Below are positions 53,882-62,973 of a DNA stretch of 64,000 bases, piece after piece; the first letter of the stretch is position 1, and every line of letters begins with the position of its first letter. The notes under the pieces were generated by a model. The model was not told the origin of the DNA, searched no databases, and saw only the letters and a list, made by a program, of their open reading frames with translations. The position numbers and the translations under genes were made by a program. Source of the DNA: Candidatus Paraprochloron terpiosi LD05 (GTDB lineage Bacteria; Cyanobacteriota; Cyanobacteriia; Cyanobacteriales; Prochloraceae); NCBI GenBank assembly GCA_018141785.1, contig CP073341.1, positions 62,001-126,000 of the forward strand. Direction: 5' to 3'.

Positions 53882-55463
53882 CGTTTTTGATTTTGTCCCA
53901 GCGAAACTGGTCCATTTTATCCCGTTGGTCGAAAAAATATTCCTCTAGATAGGGTTCGATTTCCATCCGCCAGATATCAGGAAGTTCCTCTTTTAATTCC
54001 TTCCTGAGAAAGAAAGAAATTCCCAGGGAGTAGTGGGGGTCATCAATGGTATTATTTAACTTCTCCAAAGTGCTAATTAAGCCCTTCACTGAAAAGCTTT
54101 TATTCCGACGATGATATCGCCGCAGCACTTCATAGTTGGGGCTGATAGGGATAAAGGCAAAACGGCGACGAATTGCATTATCCATAATAGCAATAGAGCG
54201 ATCAGCAGTGTTCATGGTGCCGATGATGCGGACATTATGGGGAATGGCAAATGGTTTACCGCTACCAGCTAACAAAATTTTTTTGTCGCGATATTCCAGT
54301 AAATACATTAACTCGCCAAACACTTGAGCAAGATTAGCACGATTAATCTCATCAATAATAAGAACGCAAGTACCTTGGCAAGATTTTGCTTGGTGACAAA
54401 ATTGCAGAAAACGACCTGGAACTATTGAGTAATTTAGCTGTCCATATGCTCTAGTTTGGGGACGAATTCCTTCCATAAAATCTTCATAGGAATAAGCTGG
54501 ATGAAACTGCACCAGTTCTACGAAACCATCCCCATCATTAATTAAATATTTAGCTAGATGTCGGGCGAGAAAGGTTTTTCCCGTACCGGGAGGACCAGAT
54601 AAAATGCCTTGTCCCTTCCGTTGAATTGCCCGTACCCAGCGGGCGAGGTTAGCTTCTTCCCAATTAGTTTTGGCTGCATATTTAGCTAAAGTATATTGGG
54701 CAAAGTCGTATTGCTTCATAGTAACTAGCCAATAACAAAACAGATGAAAAATATCCTCATCCCGCCAAGCGGGTATACCAGTCTGGTGCATCTCTTTAGC
54801 AAGTTGGGCAATTAGCGAATATCCTGTAGCATTTGCATCGCAGTAGTCTCTGAATTGGTCAATTAGCGAATATCCTGTAGCATTTGCATCGGAGTAGTCT
54901 CTGAATTGTTGGCTATAAGTTGTATGAGCAAAATGGTTGATTACCTGGAGGGAATTGGAATCGATTCTGATAAAGTAATCTGGTCGCAGCCCATTGAGAA
55001 TAGGTGTAACCATTCCTATTGGTAAATCTCTGACATAGGGCAATGTAGCAAAGTATCTCACAACTGCGAACAATTCTTCTTCCTCATCAGAATGACAGGT
55101 ACGGACTAAACTTAAAAGTGCTTGAGTTAGTAACTCTCTGTCTTTCTGCTTTATCCATTTCTCTGAAAATAACCATTTTCTCTTCTTTTCTATCATAGTG
55201 TAAGTCAGATCTAGATTGCTACCAATTTGATGGCAGAGTGATAAACAAGAAATAACTTGTTGGGTTACATCTTCTCCAGAATCTGCTGCTGACGTCATGG
55301 CATCAAAATAACGACAAACTTGCTCACATTGCTTTTTCCAGGTAGATATGTGACGCTGACAATCTTCAGTATTAGCGTAGGAGCTGGCAAATTCTTCAAA
55401 TAACCCAATTAACTCAGCATTTGGCGATTCTATCTCCTGCAAGTTTCTCATTGATACTGTCAT
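53853..55463 (-). CDS. mcrB: McrB, GTPase subunit of a McrBC system, with a 51-bp internal duplication
   Basis: The AAA+ GTPase domain has Walker A GQGILSGPPGTGKTFLARHL, Walker B CVLIIDEINRANLAQVFGEL and the McrB GTP-specificity motif MNTADRSIAIMDNAIRRRFA. The 200-residue N-terminal domain is different from that of E. coli McrB and probably recognises modified DNA. Within it QFRDYSDANATGYSLID and QFRDYCDANATGYSLIA are tandem copies of one 17-residue unit. The frame is open, 536 residues. Confidence 0.88.
   Translation of the reverse strand: MTVSMRNLQEIESPNAELIGLFEEFASSYANTEDCQRHISTWKKQCEQVCRYFDAMTSAADSGEDVTQQVISCLSLCHQIGSNLDLTYTMIEKKRKWLFSEKWIKQKDRELLTQALLSLVRTCHSDEEEELFAVVRYFATLPYVRDLPIGMVTPILNGLRPDYFIRIDSNSLQVINHFAHTTYSQQFRDYSDANATGYSLIDQFRDYCDANATGYSLIAQLAKEMHQTGIPAWRDEDIFHLFCYWLVTMKQYDFAQYTLAKYAAKTNWEEANLARWVRAIQRKGQGILSGPPGTGKTFLARHLAKYLINDGDGFVELVQFHPAYSYEDFMEGIRPQTRAYGQLNYSIVPGRFLQFCHQAKSCQGTCVLIIDEINRANLAQVFGELMYLLEYRDKKILLAGSGKPFAIPHNVRIIGTMNTADRSIAIMDNAIRRRFAFIPISPNYEVLRRYHRRNKSFSVKGLISTLEKLNNTIDDPHYSLGISFFLRKELKEELPDIWRMEIEPYLEEYFFDQRDKMDQFRWDKIKNDVLKDDEHD
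54806..54907. repeat. 51-bp tandem duplication inside mcrB
   Basis: Two adjacent 51-bp units starting CAATTAGCGAATATCCTGTA differ at very few bases (CGCAGTAG versus CGGAGTAG). The duplication keeps the reading frame and adds 17 residues to the N-terminal domain of McrB. Confidence 0.8.
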
Positions 55464-55532
55464 TTGCTCTTCCTATTTTGGATGTTTGTTGTTGGCGGAT
55501 CGTTTAATGCCAAACCGCCAACAAGAAAGAAA

Positions 55533-56381
55533 TTAGTTGCAAGGAGCCAGATTGTTCATAGTCAGAACTATATCCTCAATTCCTTGACGCAGGGCGGATC
55601 CTGGTTTATTGGGGTTGTGATTGACCATGATGCTAAAAATCAGCTTCCCGTAGGCTGGGTGCTCCATATAGCCTGACAAAGCTTTGACACCTCGCAAAGT
55701 TCCCGTTTTCGCAACCACTGTTCCTTGTACTGGGGTACCCTTAAACCAGCGACTCAGAGTGCCACTCTCTCCTGCCACGGGTAAAGAAGCGAGGAAAATC
55801 TCCCTACCTTGGGCAGAATACATGGCGTCTAGGGTTTGAATTATGGCTCTGGGTGTGGCGGTATTATAGCGGGATAAACCGGAACCGTCCGCCAGACGAT
55901 AACTCCCTGGGTTCACTCCCAGTTGAGTTAAAGCCTGTTTTGCAGCAGTGGAACCACCGAAATAACGGAGCAGAACATCTGCATAGTTGTTATTGCTTCT
56001 GAGTAAAGTGACTCTCACCCACTCCCTTAGGGAGGTAGAGCGAATGGAGGTAGAGGGTTCTAGCTTTTGTAAAGCAGCAGCAGCAGTGAGAATTTTAGTG
56101 TTGGAAGCGGGGATTAAGGGGCGATCCCCATGATGTTCGTATAAAGTGGTGCCATCGTCTAAGGATTGAATCATGATACCCCACTTCCCCCCGACTCGAT
56201 TGGCGATCGCCTTTATTTCCGGTTCGAAAAATTCCGGGCAAAAATTATTATTGCTTTTTTCTGGAGGGGGGACATGGATTTCGATTGAGTTGGCACCCCT
56301 CCAGGTATAAGCCGCTACGGGATTGGTAATGGTGATCGCCGTTACAGCAGCTATTGCCAAGGATTTGAACCACTTCTTCAT
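55533..56381 (-). CDS. dacB: D-alanyl-D-alanine carboxypeptidase, PBP4/DacB-like (short form)
   Basis: A signal peptide covers residues 1-24 (KKWFKSLAIAAVTAITITNP then VAAY). Penicillin-binding motifs are PASNTKILTAAAAL (SxxK), LRSNNNYADVLLRYFGG (SxN) and VVAKTGTLRGVKALSGY (KTG). The family is S13; it trims peptidoglycan stem peptides in the periplasm. At 282 residues it is shorter than typical DacB, because the large insertion between the SxxK and SxN motifs (between LEPSTSIRSTS and LREWVRVTLLRS) is absent. All three catalytic motifs survive, so a compact enzyme is possible; deletion is the alternative. Confidence 0.85.
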   Translation of the reverse strand: MKKWFKSLAIAAVTAITITNPVAAYTWRGANSIEIHVPPPEKSNNNFCPEFFEPEIKAIANRVGGKWGIMIQSLDDGTTLYEHHGDRPLIPASNTKILTAAAALQKLEPSTSIRSTSLREWVRVTLLRSNNNYADVLLRYFGGSTAAKQALTQLGVNPGSYRLADGSGLSRYNTATPRAIIQTLDAMYSAQGREIFLASLPVAGESGTLSRWFKGTPVQGTVVAKTGTLRGVKALSGYMEHPAYGKLIFSIMVNHNPNKPGSALRQGIEDIVLTMNNLAPCN

Positions 56382-56450
56382 GAAAAAACTCCTAGGTATG
56401 GTAATCTTTGAGCTAAAATATTAAGCGCAGATTAACACAGATTAACGCAG

Positions 56451-58184
56451 ATGCGGTTCCTAGGATTTTGGTACTTTTTGTTGTTGCCCCTTTCTCTGGC
56501 TACCGTTTTTCTCTTGGGTAAAGCTAGCACTGAGAGAGAAACAAGTGTCCAGGGGCGAAAATGGTGGCATGATGCCATCTTTTATCAAATTTGGCCCCGC
56601 AGTTTTCAAGACTCTGACGGGGATGGTATTGGGGATTTTCAAGGCATGACGTCCAAACTAGATTATCTCGCGGATCTGGGTATTAATGCTATTTGGCTCA
56701 ATCCTGTCTTTGAGGCTCCATCCTACCACGGTTACGATTTTCAACAATTCTATCAAGTGGAATCTGATTATGGCACTATGGCTGATTTGGAGGAGTTTTT
56801 AGAGGAAGCGGAACAAAGGGGTATTAAAGTAATTGGGGATCTGGTGCTCAATCACATTTCTACGGAACATGAATGGTTCCAAAAATCCGTCAGGCTGGAA
56901 CATCCCTATAGTGATTATTTTATCTGGCGGCAAATAATACCGGAAGGACATTGGGGGAAACCCTGGGCACAACCAGGTACTGTAGGGTATAATAAGCCGA
57001 AATGGGTTTGGATTTATAACCAAGAACGGAACTCTTATTATTATGCCCCATTTGATGGCAGTCAGCCAGATCTAAATCTGGAGCATCCTCAGGTAATGCA
57101 AGAATTAAAGAAGGTAACTAAGTTTTGGCTGGATAAAGGTTTTGATGGCTTTCGGTTGGATGCTATGCGCTATGGAATCGAAACTGGACCTTATCCCAAC
57201 CAGGCTGATACTCCTTCTACTATAGATTTCTGGTTAGATTATAACAGCTATGTGAAAAGTCTTGGGGATGACATATTGTTAATAGGGGAAGTTTGGGCAC
57301 CCATTGAGATTATATCTCGCTATTATGGGGGAGTAGATTTGTGTTTTGACTTTAATTTTGGCCATCGCCTCATTAATGCTTTGAACAAAACCACCAGGGA
57401 CACAGCTACTTTTGGCACTGCTGAAGAAAGTCCCAATGATAAAGAAACTGTTAAAGAAGCTTTCCAAGCTAATATAGCAGCTAAACTAGAAGGTGTGGCT
57501 CCAGTTAACTTTTATTCTCCCTTTCTCACCAATCACGACCAGGAAAGGGTGATGTATAAACTGGGTAACGATGAGGGGAAAATGAAAATAGCAGCGGTGT
57601 TATTATTCACGGTCGTGGGGACACCTTATATTTACTATGGGGAAGAAATTGGTATGAGCCAAAATAGAACTGGAGATGACCAATATAAGCGATCGCCCAT
57701 GCAATGGGATGATTCCAAGTTGGCAGGTTTTACCACAGGAGATGAGGTTTGGATTGATGACAGTAAATGGTTTCCTTGGTTACCAGAACATGAACCTTGG
57801 TGGAGAGAAATGTGGGATTCAGTGGTGGATAAAAGAGCTGCTTCTGTAGCAGGTCAAAAGGAAGACCCTAATTCTTTGTTCCACCTTTACCGCAAGTTAA
57901 TTGCTATCCGAAAAGCTAACCCTGAATTTAGAGCGATCGCCAATGAATCTTTAGAATTTATACCCACTGCTTCCCCTGATATTATCGCTTTCCTGCGCAA
58001 AGCACCCACGGGAGAAGTCTCGGCGGTTATTATTAATACTACCACAACCCAACCTAATATCGCAACCATAGATTATTTTCAAGATAAGCAGTTAATCAAT
58101 CTCTTGAATGGCGATAAAATGGTATTCCCGGAGGGGGAAGTCAATCTCGATGCTGGTAGCTTTTATATCTTAAAAATCCAATAA
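56451..58184 (+). CDS. GH13 alpha-glucosidase-type enzyme with N-terminal membrane segment
   Basis: The N-terminus (RFLGFWYFLLLPLSLATVFL) is a signal anchor or signal peptide. The catalytic barrel has AIFYQIWPRSFQDSDGDGIG, LDYLADLGINAIWLNPVFEA, VIGDLVLNHISTEHEWF, GFDGFRLDAMRYG (nucleophile Asp), ILLIGEVWAPIE (Glu) and FYSPFLTNHDQER (Asp). The DSDGDGIGDFQGM loop and PMQWDD are those of the oligo-1,6-glucosidase/alpha-glucosidase subfamily. All catalytic residues are present. It is divergent from dacB with 69 bp between the genes. Confidence 0.88.
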   Translation: MRFLGFWYFLLLPLSLATVFLLGKASTERETSVQGRKWWHDAIFYQIWPRSFQDSDGDGIGDFQGMTSKLDYLADLGINAIWLNPVFEAPSYHGYDFQQFYQVESDYGTMADLEEFLEEAEQRGIKVIGDLVLNHISTEHEWFQKSVRLEHPYSDYFIWRQIIPEGHWGKPWAQPGTVGYNKPKWVWIYNQERNSYYYAPFDGSQPDLNLEHPQVMQELKKVTKFWLDKGFDGFRLDAMRYGIETGPYPNQADTPSTIDFWLDYNSYVKSLGDDILLIGEVWAPIEIISRYYGGVDLCFDFNFGHRLINALNKTTRDTATFGTAEESPNDKETVKEAFQANIAAKLEGVAPVNFYSPFLTNHDQERVMYKLGNDEGKMKIAAVLLFTVVGTPYIYYGEEIGMSQNRTGDDQYKRSPMQWDDSKLAGFTTGDEVWIDDSKWFPWLPEHEPWWREMWDSVVDKRAASVAGQKEDPNSLFHLYRKLIAIRKANPEFRAIANESLEFIPTASPDIIAFLRKAPTGEVSAVIINTTTTQPNIATIDYFQDKQLINLLNGDKMVFPEGEVNLDAGSFYILKIQ

Positions 58185-58227
58185 GCGGACAGTGTAGGGT
58201 GTGTTGGCAACGCACCGAAAGTTTGGG

Positions 58228-58306
58228 ATGGCGATTTAGAGTCAATTCCTGTGGAGTCTTTAAATCCAGACCTAGTGCTTTTTTGGATAACGGTCTAAAA
58301 GGAGGG
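58228..58306 (+). pseudogene. Group II intron RT fragment (fossil)
   Basis: In one frame (TGG at 58230) the sequence reads WRFRVNSCGVFKSRPSAFLD, which matches the GWxFRVNSxGVFKSxPS stretch following the DGFDFLG motif in the RTs of introns B and C. About 25 codons remain. No other intron parts were found nearby. Confidence 0.65.
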
Positions 58307-58317
58307 TGAGGAAATAG

Positions 58318-58400
58318 GATGCAGAAGTTTTTGGAAAAATTTGTGATTTAACCTTGACAGACTACGAAGATATTGCTATAATTAGTGGTGGCAAGGTAAT
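58318..58400 (+). pseudogene. PIN-TRAM gene fragment (fossil)
   Basis: ATGCAGAAGTTTTTGGAAAA...TTGTGATTTAACCTTGACAG and ACTACGAAGATATTGCTATA align with 62433-62495 of the intact PIN-TRAM gene (codons MQKSFPERIVIHPADYEDIA). The fossil has stops and small indels. It is followed by a PFEFS gene, as in the intact locus at 61.8-63.7 kb. Confidence 0.65.
58354..58382 (+). promoter_or_regulatory. Perfect-consensus sigma-70 promoter formed within the PIN-TRAM fossil
   Basis: TTGACA at 58354-58359, a 17-bp spacer and TATAAT at 58377-58382. It lies about 150 bp upstream of the PFEFS gene. Most of these bases derive from former codons (DYEDIA), so it may have arisen by drift; function is untested. Confidence 0.5.
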
Positions 58401-58529
58401 AAACTCGCCATCCAACAGGAAAAAGAAGTAACTCAAGTGCTCTAACAATCTCGGCAAAATGAATGATTTTTGCTAAACTACAAGTTTGAACAAGGATTTC
58501 ATGAATCTAAATTTACCAGTATCATTACC

Positions 58530-59221
58530 ATGCTTAACATAACCAAAAAAAACATATAACTACTCTATTGATTGGAGCTGCACTTTTCAGCTCGTCTCCC
58601 GCTCATGCTGTTAATCATATTCTACAGCCACAATTTGTAACCACTAATTTAGTCAGTGGAGAGGTAAATGAAGCATTAACTTTTGATGTCGGCAGATTAA
58701 TTGACCAAAGTGGACTTGTAACAAGTTATAACGATCGAGATGGCCTTTTTGCTCTAAACGATGATCGTTTTGGCCACACTACAAGTAGCTCACCTGACAG
58801 TAGCCGCTCATGGTTGTCTGCTGAGGGAGTTACATCAGGAGTCTTGACTTTCGACTTAGGAGAGGAGTTTCACATCTTCCAGCTTGGTCTCTGGAATATT
58901 ACAGGGAATCAAGGTGTAAGAGGCTTTCAGGTGTTAGCCGATAATGATGCTGATTTTGATAACGGAACGAGACTCGAGCTAATAAACAGAAGCACTCGTG
59001 GTCAAAGCAGTGGCAACACTGTAAGAGTTGAGCGATATAGTCTAACTCCGACAACATCTCGATATGTTGACCTCAATATTCTCTCCAATTATGATGGAAA
59101 TGCTGTAGCTCTTGCTGAAATACCCTTCGAGTTTAGTAATTTACCAGGGATGGCTTTTCTGGTAGCAGTAGGAGGTTTGGCCTATTTTCGGAACAAAAAA
59201 GGGGGGACGCCAGCAGGGTAA
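58530..59221 (+). pseudogene. PFEFS-tailed surface protein, start out of frame by one base at an A8 tract
   Basis: The body reads ALFSSSPAHAVNHILQPQFV, GVLTFDLGEEFHIFQLGLWN, GVRGFQVLADNDADFDNG, RYVDLNILSNYDGN and ends IPFEFSNLPGMAFLVAVGGL. The ATG at 58530 (MLNIT) is out of frame with it; a run of eight A at 58545-58552 lies between. Nine A would give MLNITKKKHITTLLIGAALF, a good signal peptide. As it stands, only the TTG at 58568 could start it, with a shortened signal. It may be off through slippage, or lost. Confidence 0.7.
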
Positions 59222-59273
59222 ATTATAACTCCCTCTGAACACTCCATCCTCAACACAAGGGGCATGGAGAAAG

Positions 59274-60275
59274 TCAAAGTCTCTGATAATAGGAACGCAA
59301 TTCCTCTATTGTAGAGACTTTTTTGATTCCTTCCTTAATTGCTGACAATACCTCTAAATCGCGAATCGGGGAAATTTCTGGTAACAGTTCTAAACCATCG
59401 GGGCCAAACTTTAGTTCTAAACCCAACTCAATTGCTGATACCAGTCCTTCCCGTCGTCCCCGCTCCATACCTTGCTCAATACCTTGCTCAATACCTTGCT
59501 CAATACCTTGCTCAATACCTTTCTCCATACCAATACGTTCAACGCTGGTTATATAAGGCATTTTTTTATCCTCCTCGTATGAGTCAATATCTTCTAAAAA
59601 GGACTTCTCTAAATCTAGAGGTAATCTCATTACCCAGTCGATAAAACGGAATAGGTTGATGACATCCTCTTTTTGGTAGCCTTTTTCCTACAATCTTTTG
59701 GTGATAAACAGCTTCCACTGTCGGCGCTGTGAAACGTTTTTACGGGTTTGTTTGGCTTTTAAATGAGCCATTACTACTGTAGCAAAGGGATTGGTGCTGT
59801 TTTCCAGTTCCTCCCACCTTTCATTATAGTCCAGTAGTTTCACAATGGGGAATTGGAAGCTTATTTTACAACTCCATATCTCGTTTCTGTATTCTTGTGG
59901 TTTCCATGTTGGGCGTTCATCTCCTAAAATTACGAAGGTAGCGATAGGACAATTATAACTCAGGAAGAGACGAGAGTGGTATGAGTAAATACGCCCTTCA
60001 AAGTTGGGTTCTGGGTTGCCCTGCACTTCTAAATGGATTAATACCCATTGCTCGTCACCGTTTTTGAGCCATACTTTCACTAGTTTATCTACATATCTGG
60101 GCCCTAATTGAGCATCCCGCACTATTTTCTGTAGTTCTTTGTCGAGGAAAGTGTGGCCTCTGCTCCAGTCTATATCATTAGCAGCTACAGGAAAAAAAAA
60201 TTCGATACATTCTTGAAAATACGTTTCAATTATCTCCTTCCAGGGGCTATCATATTCGTCAGTGGGTGTTTTCAT
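59274..60275 (-). pseudogene. Rpn/PD-(D/E)XK nuclease (transposase-associated family), one nonsense codon
   Basis: The first part (60275-59691) reads SPWKEIIETYFQECIEFFFP then DIDWSRGHTFLDKELQKIV and WVLIHLEVQGNPEPNFEGRI, with the nuclease D...ExQ core (HLEVQG). A TAG at 59688-59690 interrupts; the same frame continues EKGYQKEDVINLFRFIDWVM and then a tail with four GIEQ tetrads and EELRSYYQRL. This is the layout of Rpn-like (DUF4351/PDDEXK_2-type) proteins common in cyanobacteria. A single base change would restore a 333-residue protein. Confidence 0.8.
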
Positions 60276-60325
60276 AATCTATAATTTTTTCTGGTTATAT
60301 CGCCCAAAGCCTCTTTTTTTACCCA

Positions 60326-60420
60326 TCGAGTTTAGTAATTTACCAGCGATGGTTTTTCTGGTAGCAGGAGGAGGTTTGGGCTATTTTCGGAACAATAAAG
60401 GGGGGAAAAGGCAACCATAG
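60326..60420 (+). pseudogene. Isolated PFEFS C-terminal sorting-signal fragment
   Basis: The frame reads PIEFSNLPAMVFLVAGGGLG then YFRNNKGGKRQP and a TAG. It is the last 30 or so codons of a PFEFS gene with nothing recognisable before it, other than the end of the Rpn promoter region. The DNA is very close to the tails at 41.7, 48.4, 59.1 and 63.6 kb. Confidence 0.75.
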
Positions 60421-60491
60421 TGAGGATAGATTTAGGATTGCTCTTGATTATTTCTGTCATAACGATATAATAGATACTCCAAGAAGTGATT

Positions 60492-61712
60492 CTAATACTC
60501 TCCTTCCCTCGTTTCTCTGCGTCCTCTGCGTCTCTGCGGTTTATTTAAAAAAACCTCAAACAAAGCCCCTAAAATAGTGTTGGAGAATAAAAAGCCCTGG
60601 GGAGCAGTTAAGCGAAACCTTTCCGAACCTATATTCTCCACCCATCTTCGCTCATAATAGGGTTGCAAACAGCTAGAAATCTGATTTAAAGTTTCCTGAC
60701 CAAATTCCAGGCTAATTTGAGCAAAACTAACTCCTTCTGCAAGACGTAATCCTAACATCAAGGTTTCCAAAAGTAAATCGGGATGAGATGTTTTAGGAGA
60801 ATCAATTATTCCCCCATGGTTAACCCAAGTATAATATTCCTGGCGGGTTCTGGGACGGGAAAATCGCTGTCTTTGGACGTAACTAGTAGCACTCATGCCA
60901 AAACCGTAATAGGGTTTATTTTGCCAATAAACTCTATTATGCTGGCATTGATATCCCGGTTGGGCGTAATTTGAAATCTCATAATGTTCGTACCCTGCTT
61001 CTGTGAGCATTTCATCTGCTAATTGGTACATTTTAGCTGTTTCTGTATTTGTAGGTAAAGGTTTTGTTCCCGGTTCATACTGCTTGGCAAAAACAGTGGT
61101 GGGTTCGAGAACTAAATCATAACAGGAAATGTGATGAGGAGCAATCTTAATGGCGGTTTGCAAGGAAGATTTCCATTGCTCTAAAGTTTGATGAGGTAAG
61201 CCTGAAATTAAATCAATACTAAAATTATTTATTGGGCTGTCATAAATCAATTCAATGGCCTTTTTGCTATCTTCTAAGGAGTGGGAACGCCCTGCTATAG
61301 TTAAGAGTTCTTCTGTAAATGTTTGCACTCCCAAACTAACTCGATTAATGCCCAACTTGTGATAGCCTGTAAGTTGCTTGTAGGTAAAGGTTCCCGGATC
61401 TATTTCCAGGGAAATTTCCGCCCCAGGAGCAATACCTAAATGTTGTTCTATTGTCTCTAAAATCTTTCCTAAGAGAGTAACAGGGAGGAGGGAAGGGGTA
61501 CCTCCTCCAAAGAAAACTGTTCTTAGGGGTTCTGAGGGTACCGGGGCCATGGTAATTTCGGTACATAATGCTTCTACGTACTCTTCTAACCAAACTAACG
61601 GTGGGCGATCGCCCCCTACAGAAATGGGAAAATCACAATAATAGCAGCGACGACGACAAAAGGGAATGTGAACGTAAGCAGAACCAGGATTATTAAGATA
61701 ACTTAAAGACAT
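60492..61712 (-). CDS. hemW: HemW-like radical SAM protein (CPO-III-related)
   Basis: The radical SAM cluster motif is HIPFCRRRCYYCDFPISVGG (CxxxCxxC, plus the extra Cys-free DF of HemW rather than the HemN motif). It is followed by RTVFFGGGTPSLLP, EISLEIDPGTF and NRVSLGVQTF. HemW proteins are heme chaperones, often mis-annotated as coproporphyrinogen dehydrogenase. The 406 residues include an odd tail (FLNKPQRRRGRRETREGEY) that is encoded by the CTCTGCG dispersed repeat at 60516-60545, so the true end has been altered. Confidence 0.9.
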   Translation of the reverse strand: MSLSYLNNPGSAYVHIPFCRRRCYYCDFPISVGGDRPPLVWLEEYVEALCTEITMAPVPSEPLRTVFFGGGTPSLLPVTLLGKILETIEQHLGIAPGAEISLEIDPGTFTYKQLTGYHKLGINRVSLGVQTFTEELLTIAGRSHSLEDSKKAIELIYDSPINNFSIDLISGLPHQTLEQWKSSLQTAIKIAPHHISCYDLVLEPTTVFAKQYEPGTKPLPTNTETAKMYQLADEMLTEAGYEHYEISNYAQPGYQCQHNRVYWQNKPYYGFGMSATSYVQRQRFSRPRTRQEYYTWVNHGGIIDSPKTSHPDLLLETLMLGLRLAEGVSFAQISLEFGQETLNQISSCLQPYYERRWVENIGSERFRLTAPQGFLFSNTILGALFEVFLNKPQRRRGRRETREGEY

Positions 61713-61769
61713 AGGCAGTTTAGATGGGGGAACAATTATAATAGGTTAGTGGAGGTTATATTAGGAAAA

Positions 61770-62885
61770 ATGATTGATGCCATTATTATTCTTTTATTCA
61801 TCATAGCAGCAGCGGGAGTGGGGTTTGATAGTATCAAATTGCTGCCGGATAACGTTTTAGACACAGTTTCCAACGTGGGGGCTTTACGCTGGACCAGTGC
61901 CAGCTTTGCGGGTATCTTGGGTTTGGGACTGGGTTTGGTTGCTCAAACTACTTATCGTCGTCTGGAAAAGCAAATTCGCCAAACACCCATTGAAATCATT
62001 CTCACTCGAGCAGTGGGTTTGGCAGTGGGACTGTTGTTAGCTAACCTCATGTTCGGCCCCATTTTTTTGCTCCCGATTCCCGACGAGTTTTCCGCTCTCA
62101 AGCCCACTATCGCTATTTTAGGCAGTTTGATGTTTGCTTTTTTGGGTATTAGCCTGGCGGATACTCACGGGGGCACTTTCTTACGGCTCATTAATCCTAA
62201 CTCCATGGAAAGCGTTTTAGTGGCGGAGGGTACTCTCAAACCAGCTGGGACTAAAATCATCGATACTAACTGCATTATCGACGGGCGCGTTGCTCAACTC
62301 ATAAGTACGGGCTTTCTGGAAGGACAAATTCTCATTCCCCAGTTTGTTTTACAGGAGTTACAACTCCTAGCGGACACCAATAACAACCAAAAGCGAGTGC
62401 GAGGAAGACGAGGATTAGATTTGCTCAATAGAATGCAGAAGTCTTTCCCGGAAAGAATTGTGATTCATCCTGCGGATTACGAAGATATTGCTACTGTAGA
62501 TGGGAAGTTGATTCGCTTGGCCCAGGAAATCAACGGCACTCTCATGACTAATGATTATAATTTGAGCAAGGTGGCTAATTTGCAGAAGGTGAGGATTCTG
62601 AATATCAACGATTTGGTACAAGCTGTACGTCCTGTTTATTTACCTGGGGATAGTCTGGAGTTGAAAGTTCTCAAACAGGGGAAGGAAGCAACTCAAGGTG
62701 TGGGTTATTTGGAGGATGGAACTATGGTAGTAGTGGATGAGGGACGGAATTATGTGGGTGGAGAGATAGGGGTGATTGTCACTTCCGCTCTCCAAACCTC
62801 TGCTGGACGGATGATTTTTGCCAAACCACGAGGGCTAATTGGCACTTCCTCTGCACTTCGCCCCAAGGCCACGGAGCTTGGATAG
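61770..62885 (+). CDS. PIN-TRAM domain membrane protein (YacL-like)
   Basis: The start chosen is the ATG at 61770 with AGGA just upstream; an in-frame GTG at 61749 is possible. N-terminal TM segments (AIIILLFIIAAAGVGFDSIK, AVGLAVGLLLANLMFGPIF and TIAILGSLMFAFLGISLA) precede a PIN domain (KIIDTNCIIDGRVAQLISTG, TLMTNDYNLSKVANLQ with acidic metal-binding residues) and a TRAM domain (PGDSLELKVLKQGKEATQGV, GYLEDGTMVVVDEGRNYVGG). PIN domains are RNases and TRAM binds RNA. A decayed copy of its middle part is at 58.3 kb. Confidence 0.9.
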   Translation: MIDAIIILLFIIAAAGVGFDSIKLLPDNVLDTVSNVGALRWTSASFAGILGLGLGLVAQTTYRRLEKQIRQTPIEIILTRAVGLAVGLLLANLMFGPIFLLPIPDEFSALKPTIAILGSLMFAFLGISLADTHGGTFLRLINPNSMESVLVAEGTLKPAGTKIIDTNCIIDGRVAQLISTGFLEGQILIPQFVLQELQLLADTNNNQKRVRGRRGLDLLNRMQKSFPERIVIHPADYEDIATVDGKLIRLAQEINGTLMTNDYNLSKVANLQKVRILNINDLVQAVRPVYLPGDSLELKVLKQGKEATQGVGYLEDGTMVVVDEGRNYVGGEIGVIVTSALQTSAGRMIFAKPRGLIGTSSALRPKATELG

Positions 62886-62973
62886 TAGGGAGGGATAACT
62901 TCTGTCTGACAATTTGACCTTTTTGTGAAAAACATCTGCTAGACTCTGGGTTATGAAGGTTTTGAGGTTCTCT

